Source of the DNA: Archegozetes longisetosus
Taxonomy: Eukaryota; Arthropoda; Arachnida; Sarcoptiformes; Trhypochthoniidae
Assembly: GCA_018873245.2 (NCBI GenBank)
Contig: JAEMBT020000003.1
Location: 7,459,843-7,523,842, forward strand
Direction of reading: 5' to 3'
Length of the DNA: 64,000 nucleotides
Of the stretch, positions 50,252 through 62,619 are shown in pieces. Position 1 is the stretch's first letter. The number at the start of each line of letters is the position of its first letter. The notes beneath the pieces are model-generated. The model saw only the letters and a program-made list of their open reading frames with translations. It was not told where the DNA came from and did not search any database. The translations under genes were made by a program, and so were the position numbers.

Positions 50252-51833
50252 TCAAAGAAATGAATTGGATTTGCGATAATAGTTGGTTCTGTTACGCATT
50301 TCCAAATAGTTGGCAAGCATTATAGTCGGCTGTAAGAAGTAGTCATTTTTGTTTTGAACCTTTGACCAGCGCTCACCTGCCTTATCGAAACCTATGATAT
50401 AGTCAAAGTGTTAAAACTGATTAAATGAAGAGCATATTAAACTCTTACTGAGGCAGGTTAAATCCAAGTACTGGCAACAGGCGTGGAGCAATAACCGCTG
50501 ATAACCAGATGAAAGGCACGACTTGTAGATGGCAGACGGCCTATCATTGAAGAAGTTTGTTATCTCTTCTTCAATCGAAGCCAAAACTCCCTAAATTTGT
50601 AGAACTCAAAAATCAAATTTTACATCAATTGTAAAAGTTTTGACCTACAAGTGGGATATGTTTCTTTTTGAGCATATTTTTGAGATCGGCATCAATTCTC
50701 TCAAAACATTGATCGGCACTGAATGCAGGCTGAGTTTTGCGCTTATCAGCTTTATTGCCACCAATCAGTTCGCAATCATTAACACCATTCTGTTGTTTGC
50801 GCTCTTTAGCCATATTAACCAACATTTCATTTTGTTGGTCTTCGGTGCAATTGATGATATCATTCCAGGCTTTCATGTTCTCCTTCTCCATTAATAATTG
50901 AGCAAATGCTGAGACAGTTTGAGGTATAAAGTCATAAATGGATATATCGTTCAGTTCTTCACCATCGGATAGGGACTCATATTCTCTCGGCAGAAGATTT
51001 GCTGAACACAAACACTTTTTCGTTAATTTATTGTAACGCTAAAACTTATAGTTTTAGGATTGAAATAAAATTGAACTTTTCTTCAAAATGTGTTCAATAA
51101 GCTTTTCGACTATGAATGACTAATAGAATCGATGCTCAAATATACTCAGAGATAAGTCGATAATAAAACTTACGTTTTCTATCGTAAACTGTACTCTAAT
51201 TGTAATTATTTGATAAATCTAAACAAATTGCACATCATATCAAACATCATATCAATATTGATATGATAGGCAGAATAGCATAAATGGCAAAGCATTACAT
51301 AAGTCTTATGAATGCCTACCATTTGCATATCTTCTATGCTTTTTATGGCTCTTTCCTCTCAGGCCTAATCCACGAAACGTTGGTTCTGGTCGCAAATTGT
51401 TTCGTCTTAAACGGTTTTGACGATTGCGATTCGATCGACGACCACTTTCTACTTGAGTCTCATTCTCAATCTCATTCTCAATGCTGTTATCGATAATACT
51501 ATAATAAAACAGATTTCGATTTTAAGTCAACTTTCGTTTAATTGACGTTTGCAAATATTTGCAAAATATTAGGAATCATTTGGTTATTTATTGAAAAACA
51601 ACTAAAATTGTTATGCAAATTATAGAATGAGATCGTTAAATAAACGATTAAGTGACGCAAAAACGGATTCAGTCATTAGTATCCATACAATTATGTGCAA
51701 TGTTACTAAAATGTCCATATTTAATAAATGTACAATTATTTGGGACTCACTTATCGATAATGTCTTCAATGAGTTGATCTTCAAACGAATTATTATTATT
51801 ATTAATAGTATTTAAATTGCGAATAACACCCAT
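50252..51833 (-). CDS. R3H domain-containing protein, R3HDM4-like
   Basis: Five minus-strand exons, 51751-51833, 51320-51483, 50649-51001, 50449-50590 and 50252-50391, keep phase throughout and give 293 aa (human R3HDM4: 268). The N-terminus is Asn-rich with an NEIENE repeat, then the basic KSHKKHRRYANANLLPREYE segment. The middle part KAWNDIINCTEDQQNEML aligns with the WNDFMNR..EEQE part of R3HDM4. FSADQCFERIDADLKNMLKK matches the ECFQRI..LRAVLK part. The R3H domain starts near residue 205 (IEEEITNFFNDRPSAIY) and has YQRLLLHACCQYLDL. The R3H fold binds single-stranded nucleic acid; the function of R3HDM4 is not established. Recognised from remembered family sequence. Confidence 0.8.
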
Positions 51834-52221
51834 ATTTTGTCAGTTTATCGTTACTAAATATGTAATGGTTTTGCGTTCTGTCAAAAGTGACCTCAAATTT
51901 ATAAATAAAAAAAAACAAAATTAGAATCTAGTTTTGTAGTTTGTATTGAAAGTGAGCCAAAATTACAACTGAGCTCAAGCCAAGCACTAAATCTGTGACG
52001 ACTACTACTACTATAACTATTATTGTTTTACTCTTACTTTATGTGTACTTTCTATGAATGCAATGACGTAATAGGCTTAGGATCATGTGATCACAGGGAT
52101 CACATGATGAGTTGCACACTTCAAAAGTCAGTATAAACCTAAATATTATTTGAATCGTATTTATTTACTATTTCCCAAAACAAAATTGCGAAACAAATCT
52201 GAGCTTTTACTGATTATCTGA
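51834..52221. promoter_or_regulatory. Likely bidirectional promoter, R3HDM4-like / SELENOO
   Basis: The two divergent start codons are 388 bp apart. GGATCATGTGATCACAGG with a second GATCACATG at 52080-52109 forms overlapping palindromes with CANNTG E-box cores (CATGTG/CACATG), a plausible bHLH-Zip site. Confidence 0.4.
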
Positions 52222-54559
52222 ATGCTTTGTTCAGTTGGAACAAACTTAAGGAAATGTTCATTAAAACCACTGCTAAATGTTTATAACGTGAATGAGTCGT
52301 CGTCTAAATCAATTAATATAATACATAAGAAAATGTGGAAAACATCGAAAACATTAGAAACATTAGAGTTCGATAACAAAGCTCTCAGAAATCTAGCCAT
52401 TGATCCGATTGAAGAGAACTACGTGCGAACTGTCAATAACTCGATATTTTCTTACGTGCGACCAACTCCTTTAAAAAATCCTCAATTAGTAGCTTATTCG
52501 AAGTCAGCCCTAAAGCTGATTGATATCGAAGAAGATGAAACTAAAAGAAGTGAATTCGTTGAATACTTTAGTGGAAATAAAATAATTCCTGGCTCTCAGA
52601 CAGCGTCTCATTGTTATTGTGGACATCAATTCGGTTTGTCTTGTCTTTTAATTTCAATAGATCTTAATTTTCATACTTTCAAAGTAAATTCAACACTTGT
52701 TTGAAGTAATTTTGATTATAATTAAAACAATTTATTAATCATTCAAAATAATTGAATTGAAGGGGTGTTTGCCGGACAATTGGGTGACGGAGCAGTCATT
52801 TATTTGGGAGAAATAATCAACAGCCTAGGCCAGAGATGGGAATTACAATTAAAAGGTGCTGGAATGACGCCGTACTCGAGAGAAGCAGACGGAAGAAAAG
52901 TGTTGCGGTCGAGTATCAGAGAGTTTTTGTGCAGCGAAGCGATGCATCATTTAGGGGTTCCAACTACTCGATCGGCCACTTGTATCACATCAGATGATAA
53001 AGTGGTGCGCGATATGTTCTATGACGGAAACCCAGTTCTCGAGAAATGTACTGTCATTTCACGAATCGCTCCTACTTTTATTCGTTTTGGATCTTTTGAA
53101 ATATTCAAAACCGTTGATCCAATGACAGGTCGTCGCGGGCCCAGTGTTGGCCAAAAAGATTTACTCATCTCTTTAACAGATTATGTGATCGAAACTTTTT
53201 TTCCAGAAATCAATAGTGAGATAGATATAAACGAAAGATATAAAATGTTGTACAAAGAAGTTGTGATAAGAACAGCAAAAATGGTTGCATTATGGCAGAC
53301 AATTGGTTTTTGTCACGGAGTTCTAAACACCGATAATATGAGTGTTGTTGGTCTGACTCTAGATTACGGTCCGTTTGGTTTCATGGATCGCTATGATCCC
53401 GACCACGTCTGCAACTCGTCAGATGATGGCGGAAGATATTCTTTTATAAAACAGCCAGAAATATGTCACTGGAATCTCTTTAAGTTCGCAGAAGCGCTTC
53501 AACCTATCATACCTTTAGAAGAGACAAAGGACATTCTCGAAAATAATTACTATAAAACATTTAATGCCCTTTATAAGCAAAAAATGATGAATAAGTTAGG
53601 ACTATTTGTAAGCCTCGATCAAACCAGTCAAAATCTATTAAGTGATGACGATTTGATCAAGTCATTTATGGATGCAATGGAGAAAACTGGTGCAGATTTC
53701 ACGAACTCTTTTCGTTTGCTTAATCTACTATCAATTCCTGGTCTACCAAATCACGAACAAAGTGTTGACCGTTTGAAAAATGAACTGCTATTGCAGTGCA
53801 GTTCTCTAGAAGAATTAATTCAAGCCAACGAGTCGAGTCTTGATTCAAAAGAATTTCAATTATTTCTAATGATTTTACAGACAAATCCTCAACTTTTAGA
53901 AATGCTCGGAAAAGGCCCGAAGGCAATAGAAAGGGTTATTGCGAAACTTGAAGAAAATAATAAGTTGAAAGTATGTATAAATGACAATTTAATTACCAGA
54001 AAATCAATCAGCTTTGCACAAAACGAGTGTTTCATTAATTTTAGTTATTTTTCAATCTTATCTTAATTTGATTATTCAAACTGATAATGCCGTAAATTAG
54101 TCTGAAATTTAAGCTTATCATTATTAGTAGTGTAATTAAGTTTTTAGTGGAATTTTAAATTATTGTTTTTGTAATTATCAGGAAATAACGCCTGAACAGA
54201 AGAAATCTGAAGACATAGCTCTTTGGGAGCAATGGATCGAGAAATATGTGTTGAGAATAGAGAATGAGATCAAGGATTTAGAAAATGATACTCAAAAGTT
54301 GGAGCAATACAATGCTAAACGTATCAAAACTATGAATGAAAACAATCCAAAATATATTTTGAGAAATTATTTGGCAAAACGAGCGATAGAAAGGGCAGAA
54401 AACGGAGACTTTAGTGAAGTGAATAACTTGTTGAAATTGTTGGAAAATCCTTACGATGAGATGAGTCAATTCGATAAACCAAATAAAGGCGATGTGTCCG
54501 AATATGACCAAAAGCCACCAGTTTGGGCCTGTAAACTAAAAGTTTCCTGTTCTTCGTAA
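52222..54559 (+). CDS. SELENOO: Selenoprotein O homologue (SelO/YdiU AMPylase), Cys form
   Basis: SelO is a mitochondrial pseudokinase that AMPylates Ser/Thr/Tyr and protects against oxidative stress. Exons 52222-52633, 52763-53970 and 54182-54559 keep frame, giving 665 aa (human 669). The basic N-terminus, rich in Ser/Lys/Asn, could be a mitochondrial presequence. The middle has HCYCGHQFGVFAGQLGDGAV, LQLKGAGMTPYSREADGRK (ATP-binding Lys), REFLCSEAMHHLG, HGVLNTDNM and DYGPFGFMD (metal-binding Asp). The C-terminal exon ends KLKVSCSS. Vertebrate SelO has selenocysteine at the equivalent third-from-last place, so Cys (TGT) replaces Sec and no SECIS element is required. Divergent from the R3HDM4-like gene. 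Confidence 0.95.
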
Positions 54560-57192
54560 ACTATCTGTTCACCTGATAACATTTTATACAATCAGTCTAA
54601 TAGTATAATCTGATTTTTTTGACTTTCAATAGAAATTTTAGACATTTTAATAATAGATTTAATTTAAAATGAAATGAAATTGAGTTTTTCTAAATTGAAA
54701 TCATGTTATTTTTATTGAATAATTTGTATTATAGATAAATTGATCCCGTTTGACATAAAATAAACATGACAGTGACTGACCGATTGATTACAGATTATTT
54801 GAAATGCACTTAAGGCTTTAGATAAAGTACATCACAGTAAAGGCAGTCAGAAAAATCTCAAATTCTGAATTTTGATTGAATAGCGTCTATAACAAAGTGA
54901 ACATTTAATCTGGTTATCAGAAACTTTTGTTAAAATTAGACGCAATTGAGCGCATAATAGATGAATAGTTTGAGAAACATTGAAAATTTGATATGCGCTA
55001 AAGTTTATATAATAATAAATTGTTTTAATTAAAGAGATTTTAGACGAATTTGAAAATGAGTTATAGCTAATAATTATATTGTGATATTAACGCTATAATA
55101 CTAATTATTACATATAATTGTATTATCAAATCATAAGAATTGTTTGCTTCTACGCTATTTCTAATAATTTGACAGTTAATATATATTTAATTAAATTTAT
55201 ATAAATGATTATCTTTCAGCTTATTAACAAAACGAAAAATTGAAAATTACAAATAACTATGAGTATTAATAAGTAAGAAAAGCCTCTGTTCTCTCTCTCT
55301 CTCTTTCTAAACTTGCGTACAAACGGTTTAACGACTCAAATTTTGATTAATAAAATTTTAACTAATAAAAGTTGACATACTTATACTTTAGTTAATCAAC
55401 TAAAATAAGAGTCAACTGAAAATTCTAGCCAATAAAACAGATGAATATTTTGGAAAGTAGGGACTTGTGTATTACGACAAAAACTGGAAAGTATGAAAAA
55501 ATGAACGATTAAAACGAGTTAAACAGAAGCTCTATTTTATTAAAAAGCAAATAATAATTAGAATGAACAGCAGCAATAGTTAGTATGATTTGATATAATT
55601 AGTTAAGCAGAAGATTTTCTTACATATTAATTGTGAAATGTGCTAAAGTAGCGAATCGTAATCAAATTGAATTATACCCATAGTTTGTTTGACCATCAAA
55701 TACTATATAAGTTTATGTATAATAACTAGAATAAAAGTATTAATGTGTGCGTTTCAACGTTTCACTGTTGAAAATGATTCAAATCATATTCTTATCCGAT
55801 TGAAATACACTACAAGTCCTTTTCAGGTACACTAAAACCTTTTCAGATACACTAAAAACCTTTTCAGATACACTACAAATCTTTTCAAATACACTATAAG
55901 TCCATTTGAAGAGCGGCTCGTGTCTACAAGAATCTAATCAAAATCAAATTTCTTATGTCTTTTGGATAAATAGAGTATAACTAAACAAATAGCTATAACT
56001 AATTGTTGTTATGTAATAATGAACTCAAAAATGTTAAAAGTATTAAACGAATGTCACATAACAATGAGATTACAGTTAAGACATTTAGTGCTTTGGGAAA
56101 TAAATTTGTATAATGTGTCGCACGAGGTCTTACTCACAAAATCAACAGCCATTATGAGATCACCAGGTCTTAAATGATTTATGACGGTTTGGGACACTGT
56201 TTCAACAGATGCACCAAAACCTTACATCGAATTATAAAAGCATATTATCTCTAAAATATCCTTATAATTACACTAAAACAATTAGTTGGCATATCTTAAG
56301 TTGGCTTTTGTACTACAATTGAGACCATTTAACAGTCAGAACACACTTATTCCGTATCATTCGTAGATGATTGACAGTTATACCAAAACCTAACAGTGCT
56401 CTTCAGCTAGTTTTCAAACAGCTTTTAGTTCATTTCAGAACATTCAGTTCTAAGTCAATTAAAGTTAAGACTGGATGTCAGTCAATTATCAAGTTTCCTA
56501 TCGTCTAAATATAAAAATCTGGTAATTGGTTTGCCTTTCAATTGAAAGGAGATCTAATTGGAAAAAGTGATTAGTTTTTTATATTATCTATTAGTTGTTG
56601 TGTAAGATACAATGAGTTTTTGTTTTGATAAACTAAAGACTCTACAGCTTGAAAATGCATTCAAAGCTTTAAATGAACCTCAATTAAAAAAATAATAGTT
56701 ACCATAATTTTGGGCAAATACTGAATATTAAAGTGTGTGACAAGCAAAATGAAAATTAATAGCAAAAAAGGGTCTTTTAGAGTCAGAGAAATGGTCTCTA
56801 ATCAGTACAATTACCCCTTAATTTCGAAGGGAAGGCCGAAATGAAAGGTCGTCTAACATACAATTAAGAAATTTCAAATTTTTCCTTAAAGATAATAAAA
56901 TAAATTTGTAATAAGACATAGAATTTAAAATAAAAGTTTAAAGCGAATAACTAGAAGATAGGAATGCACTAATGCAGAGATAGTAAATTTGTATTATATG
57001 TAATGAATTGTTTATCTTATGGCAAATGCACTAAATCTCAAAGGTTTAGATATCACGAGCCCTTTAGAGAATCAAACTTGAAGTCAATGCATTAGTACTG
57101 TTAGAAAGTCAAAACTCAAATCAGATGCCCATCAACTCAATGGGCAGTTACTAACAATATAACTGTTGAAAATATTTTGTAATAATCGTCCG
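54560..57192. other. 2.6 kb region between convergent SELENOO and RFX7
   Basis: No gene seen. Contains a CT microsatellite at about 55289-55306 and a 20-22 bp tandem repeat at 55806-55909. The part nearest 57192 probably holds the RFX7 3' UTR. Confidence 0.6.
55806..55909. repeat. Five-copy tandem repeat, about 21 bp unit
   Basis: The unit is close to TACACTAAAAACCTTTTCAG, with copies starting TACACTA near 55806, 55828, 55848, 55869 and 55890. Copies vary in length by one or two bases. Confidence 0.75.
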
Positions 57193-60100
57193 TTAATTTA
57201 AGTCGTCGTAAGCAGACGAAGCTTCAAGTTCTTGGGCGAATCTAGAGAAATCATTATCACAGTCCCTTAAGTCCTCTAAAGTCGTTTGGAGGTCATCGGG
57301 CGGGTCAGACAACAGTTCGTTCAGATTACGTCTTGCATTCGAAGAGTTCGATCCTATGCTATTCACATTTATGGTCATCAATTCGTTATCATTCTGTTGA
57401 GTACTGCCAATATTGTTGTTCCAGACACTATCGTGTGTCAACTGAACGCCTGAAACCATCAGGTCCTGACCACTTTGTAAGACATTCCCTGAGATTACAT
57501 CATCGCTACCCATAACTGTTTGCAACTTAGTAGAAGATGGCGGCGAAGGAGGGAATTGAAAGTTTTGATTACAAATCGGTGTTGCCGGATATGACTTCGA
57601 AATACTGGCGCTTTCGTCGAGTAGACCATTCCCTAAATCAACACTATTCGCTTCAGCCAACTGGTGACCACTTTTGCTGCCAATACTTATATTTGAGTTA
57701 ATCATCTGGTGCACCGGAACTGATTGGCATCGGTTTAGAGCAACTGGCTTATTACCATTAGGCAATGAAATGCCGTTTTCACACCTCTCGTTCGTCGGAT
57801 TTTTCATAAGTGAAAATATTTCTTCTGAAAATCGTTCGAAATTAGGAGTTACTGGCGTTGAAGGACTGGTATAAGGATTAGACGAATGTCTGTGTCTATT
57901 AACCAAACTGTTACTTATTCCAGTCTTGATCCGATTTGACGACCAATCGCTTTGTAATACTTCACATTCGGGATTATAGACGTAATCAGAGCTGCCGTGA
58001 TTTGCATCATTAGTCAATTGATTCATATCCGATTGTTGGAGAACTGGGACCGGAGACAACGGAGAATTAGGTGTTCCGCACTTATTTGTATTACTTGGAA
58101 GAGAACTAATTTGAGATGCATTTAATTCATTGATTCCTAATTGCGTTAAACAAGCAGTTGCATTAGAGAAGGTGTCGCCAATCATAGGAGACAGAGAATT
58201 ACTTCTATGGCATAAGAGACTGGCCGCGGCCGCACTCATATTCAACGGACCCCCAGGTCCTGAGCTGTGACGAACTCGACTAAAGTTGCGTTGCATTCCT
58301 CCAGTGCCGGCACGAACACGACTAATAGGCACAGGAGTCGATTGAGGTGATATAAAAGGAGAGCTTGATATCGATGAGACCCCAGAATCGAAATTTTGTA
58401 ATGGAGTTTGACGTAAAGCGCTATAATTACTTTGTCCACTATTGTGGCGAGATCTGGATAGAGGTACAGGTGTTGAACGCGGAGACACGAACGGACTGTT
58501 CGCCTCACTCGACGGCTGTGATGGCCCCACTCCCACTGTCTTCTGATTTAGTCTGTATTGAGGCGGCGAATTCATCGTTGAATTCAAATTGTAATTGCTA
58601 TAACCCGTTGTGTCGATTGCAGCGTTCTCTGGTATTGTTGGCGTATTTCGCGGCGAAATTGGCTGAAAATTGAATGCACGTCTTCGAGCATTGGGACTTG
58701 GAGGCACTGATGGCACCTGAACGTGAACATTACTGTGTAATCCATTATTATTATCATTTAATAACTGATTTGATGGCGTGAAATAGTCAACACTTGCAAA
58801 CGGAGAACCTTTGGTAATGGTTGAGATACAATGCATATTATCCAAAACCGGAGACGTCACTAAACCGTCTATTTGTCTGGATTTCGGGTATTCTTTTGAT
58901 GAAATAGAAATCACATTTTGATCATTTAAATCATTACTAGTCTTTATAGTTCCAAAAGTTTGAACTGAATTATTCAAGTTTTTTCTTAACAAAGCTTCTC
59001 TTAATTCACTGTAAGTTTCGAGCTGTACTGAATCTGCTAATCTTTGTTGTACTGATTTATTATTGGTAGCATTTGGCAAATGATTTTCTAATAGCTTTCT
59101 CAATTGCGAAAGTTGTGCATTTTTATTAACAGGATGGTTGGTATCCCATTGATCTTTGCTCTGATTTGTGACTGATGTAGGGTTTGCACTGAAATAATCC
59201 ATTAGAGCTTCTGATTCGATTTCCTGTATTCGAATGTCTGAAGCACACATTGCTTGACCATTGCCTGTAATTATCTGCAACTCCTGAGAGAGAGGAGACA
59301 AACTATTGCTAGAATTGGCATCATCAAAACCACTGCTATTTGTATTATTATTATTATTTGATAGCATAGTATTAATTGTATCAATGTTATCGATATGTCT
59401 CTTTTTACTGTTGACGAAAACGGAAGTCTCTCTTTCTTCCATCTGTCTCTTTGTTTGCGAATGTTTGTCATTGTATGTTTCATCACTAGGTCTTAGCTTA
59501 GCTGTACTTTCCATGCGTATCGGAACAGACACCGAATGTCTTCTTTTGCCTGTATTGCTGAGTGCTTCAGGTGTTGAGCATTCGACTGAACTTGCAACAG
59601 AAACGGCAGACTCCGAATCTGATCGACTTATATTCACAGGTTTAGGTTGAATTCGTTTATATTTAGATGTTGTGGGTTTTAAGGGAGAACTTGATATCGT
59701 AGAGACTGTTGTAGTGGTAGCTGTATTTTCATTAGTAATCGATGATTGAGGTGACGCAAGTCCGACAGTCGCGGTCGGAACTATTATTATGCTCGTCTGT
59801 ATAGTCGGTTGTGCTATACGAGATGGGGTACCAGTTCGAGGGATTGCAACCTAAAAAATGTCATTCAATTTCCTTATATTAATATTGTTTCGCACATAAT
59901 TTTGATAAATTAGAAGCTTTTTATTGTAACTCCTTACTAAGCTGCTCAATCTCTAACTACACTTTGTAATGAACTGAACCACAAAAACTACATAACATTT
60001 GAATCAATAGAGATTTTAAAAATTCAACAAGTTCTATAGTTCAATACTATTTGAATCATATTTAATCCTTGATGTTTTCCAATTGAAAAATCATTGATAA

Positions 60101-62619
60101 AGTCATCAAAATTAAGGACTGATTTTGAAAAATAAATGATTTGTGTGAAGGGTTCAAATATTGAGCAAGCGCTTGTTATGTTTATTAGAGCGCGATATAG
60201 CTGACAAACGAGTTATACATTGCAAGTAATAAAACTTACTTTGTTTTGAAGTCTGTTTGACTGAATTAGTTGATTCGTTTGAAAAGTAGGCGAAAGTTCC
60301 ACTTCAGGCTCTTTTTTGATTGTTATTGCATTTTGCGAAGTGACAACAGCCGTACATTCAAACTCGTCTAAAGATTTCGAGGCACTATTTTTTCTATTCT
60401 TTTTCATACCTTTTGAATTATTTAAAGAGTTTTGAATTGCTTTAATGTTATCCACAGATTTATTCGACTCCGATTTCTTCTTTAGCTCTTTGTTCGCTTC
60501 TTTCTCGTGAATCTTTTTCTGCAACTGATTCTGAACATCACGTCTTCGCGTCGAGTGATTTGACTTTGAACTAGGCTTCAAGTGCTTCTCTTCTGTTGAC
60601 TTCAAAGTTATTGCATCGCATGATCTCGTATCAACTAAATTCGAATTAATCAGATATTGGGCTAACTCCACTATTGAATCAAAGTTTCGATTCAATGATT
60701 TCGAGGCCCATTCTATTATGAGATTATTTGCGACATTCATTTCAGGAACCGATTCATCAGGAAATAGACATTTGCCAAAGCTGCTGTCACCATTCCTATC
60801 GGTTTCTGAATTCCTTTCATTCTTCACACACTCATAAGAGCTGGTGTCCAGAACCGGAAGTTCAGGTGTTTCGATATTGATCTTCTTGCGGAGTCCACTG
60901 TAACAATACTTGGAATTTCCCCTTTGGCCCAGTCTCCTTGGCTTCACTTTAGGAAACACATGTTTCATAGCTTTGCCAAAGTCTGCCACACAAAGAGGCT
61001 CAAACTTGTTGGCATCACAGAAGGCTTTGTATTCTTCATATACTTCTTGTTTAGGTAGGGATACAGTTGAATCTTCTTCCAAGTGACTTTGAATCCATGT
61101 GTATGTTTGGGCCACTTCTATATCTGCCTTTTTGCCAAATGGATTTCCTGGTCCTTTCCTTTAGAGTAAAATCAGTAAAGTATTACAATCTCTAACGTAG
61201 ATTAATGTAATGTCAATTATTGATTCAAAGTCAACTCAAAATAGCATTTGCCAAAATGATTGAGTGAAACGTTTCCAATCATTGATATCTTTCAACACTA
61301 ATCAAAAATACTTTAGTAATTCGCTTGACTAGGAACTGCACATAAGATGAGAATCAATTATTCCAAACTATATTTAAGCTGAAAATTGCTAACAAACTCG
61401 TCAAAATAGTTTGAATGACTAAAAATAATTAATGAATGGCTATTTTGGTTGTGAAGAGTGGCAGTGATCGATACAACTGTGATTTATATGAAGAAAACTG
61501 TCAAAGTATTTCTATGAAAGGATTATCATAAAAATCAGAATAATGTACGAGTAAAAGTTTCAACCAAGCAATCGATTTCATGTGTGACTCATAAATATTT
61601 ATGTAAACCAATATTATCAAATCAATCATTGGACTCAATTGGTTAATTGATTTGATTCGCAAAGCCAGTGCTAAGAAAGGATTGATAGGCAACTTACTGT
61701 TTTAAAGGATCGACTTCTTGCGCTGAACCGTTCGGCAGTTGAAGGTAAAGCAACAGCTTTTCGATATCATTGAACTGATCGATTTCATTCTGACAGTTAA
61801 ACAAATTTTGATAAATGAGTTGTTCAAATGATAAAAAATACTTGAGACTAAGTGTTTGGTTATTAAGAGTTAAATACGTGTTAAAAGATTAACCATAAAA
61901 AAAATAAACGCTAAGTAAATTGGACACAAAATAATTGTAATTAAATAATCTATAATAACGCCATTAGTCTATAATTAAACATTTAGAGAGATATAGTTTG
62001 AAGTTGAAATGAATGTATTATGGCTATAAATAAGTTGACAAATATTATAAACAAATAAAAGTTGCATAAATACTCACAATAATAGATGCAATTCTTTTCT
62101 TTGACTTTTCACTGGAAAGAGTGAGACAATAGCAATTAGTTTGCAATCAATTCAATATTCAACGAAAATATTGTCTTATAGTTGACAATAAGAATTAGTA
62201 TAAATATTATAATATTTAGCTAATACTTAGTGATATGAATATTGATATGAGTAATCATATCATTAGTGAGGATATGAATGAGTTATACAATAAAAAATGA
62301 AAGGGTTTCCAGTTTTTGGCCATTTTGTTATAAGACACAACATTAGCTTAAATTGCGTTCAAAATCAGCAAAAAGCACAACTAAGCACACAATTAAACAC
62401 AACCAATTAAAACATATAACAAAACAATCAATACCTGACTGTCTGTTGAATGGATTCTTTGATTTTATCGGATTTGGTCACAGTAGACTTGAGAGACATT
62501 TGTGTGTCATTTGACAAAGGATTGATTTGTGACTCACTATTGACAGTAATATGAGTTGAATGAGAATTGATGTGATCTAACGAATGGCTGCAAACATTGT
62601 TGTCAATATTGGAGAGCAT
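57193..62619 (-). CDS. RFX7: RFX family transcription factor, RFX7-like
   Basis: RFX7 binds X-box DNA as a winged-helix factor; in mammals it is a p53-responsive tumour suppressor. Five minus-strand exons, 62435-62619, 62078-62111, 61698-61789, 60240-61158 and 57193-59850, give 1295 aa (human about 1360). Before the DNA-binding domain is DIEKLLLYLQLPNG, shared by RFX5 and RFX7. The RFX domain (residues 112-195 or so) has YTWIQSHLEED, SLPKQEVYEEYKAFCD, ADFGKAMKHVFPKVKPRRLG and RGNSKYCYSGLRKK. ELPVLD follows directly. The long C-terminus is Ser/Asn/Thr-rich with KRIQPKPVNISRSDSES and repeated PFxSPRSTPVPxSR-like blocks (58350-58500). No RFX dimerisation domain is seen, consistent with RFX5/7. 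The frame is intact. The ATG at 62619 follows an upstream stop. Confidence 0.93.

Noticed and set aside
58242..58673. ORFs on both strands over the RFX7 large exon
   Set aside because: Out-of-frame shadows of a long, intact, Ser-rich coding exon.
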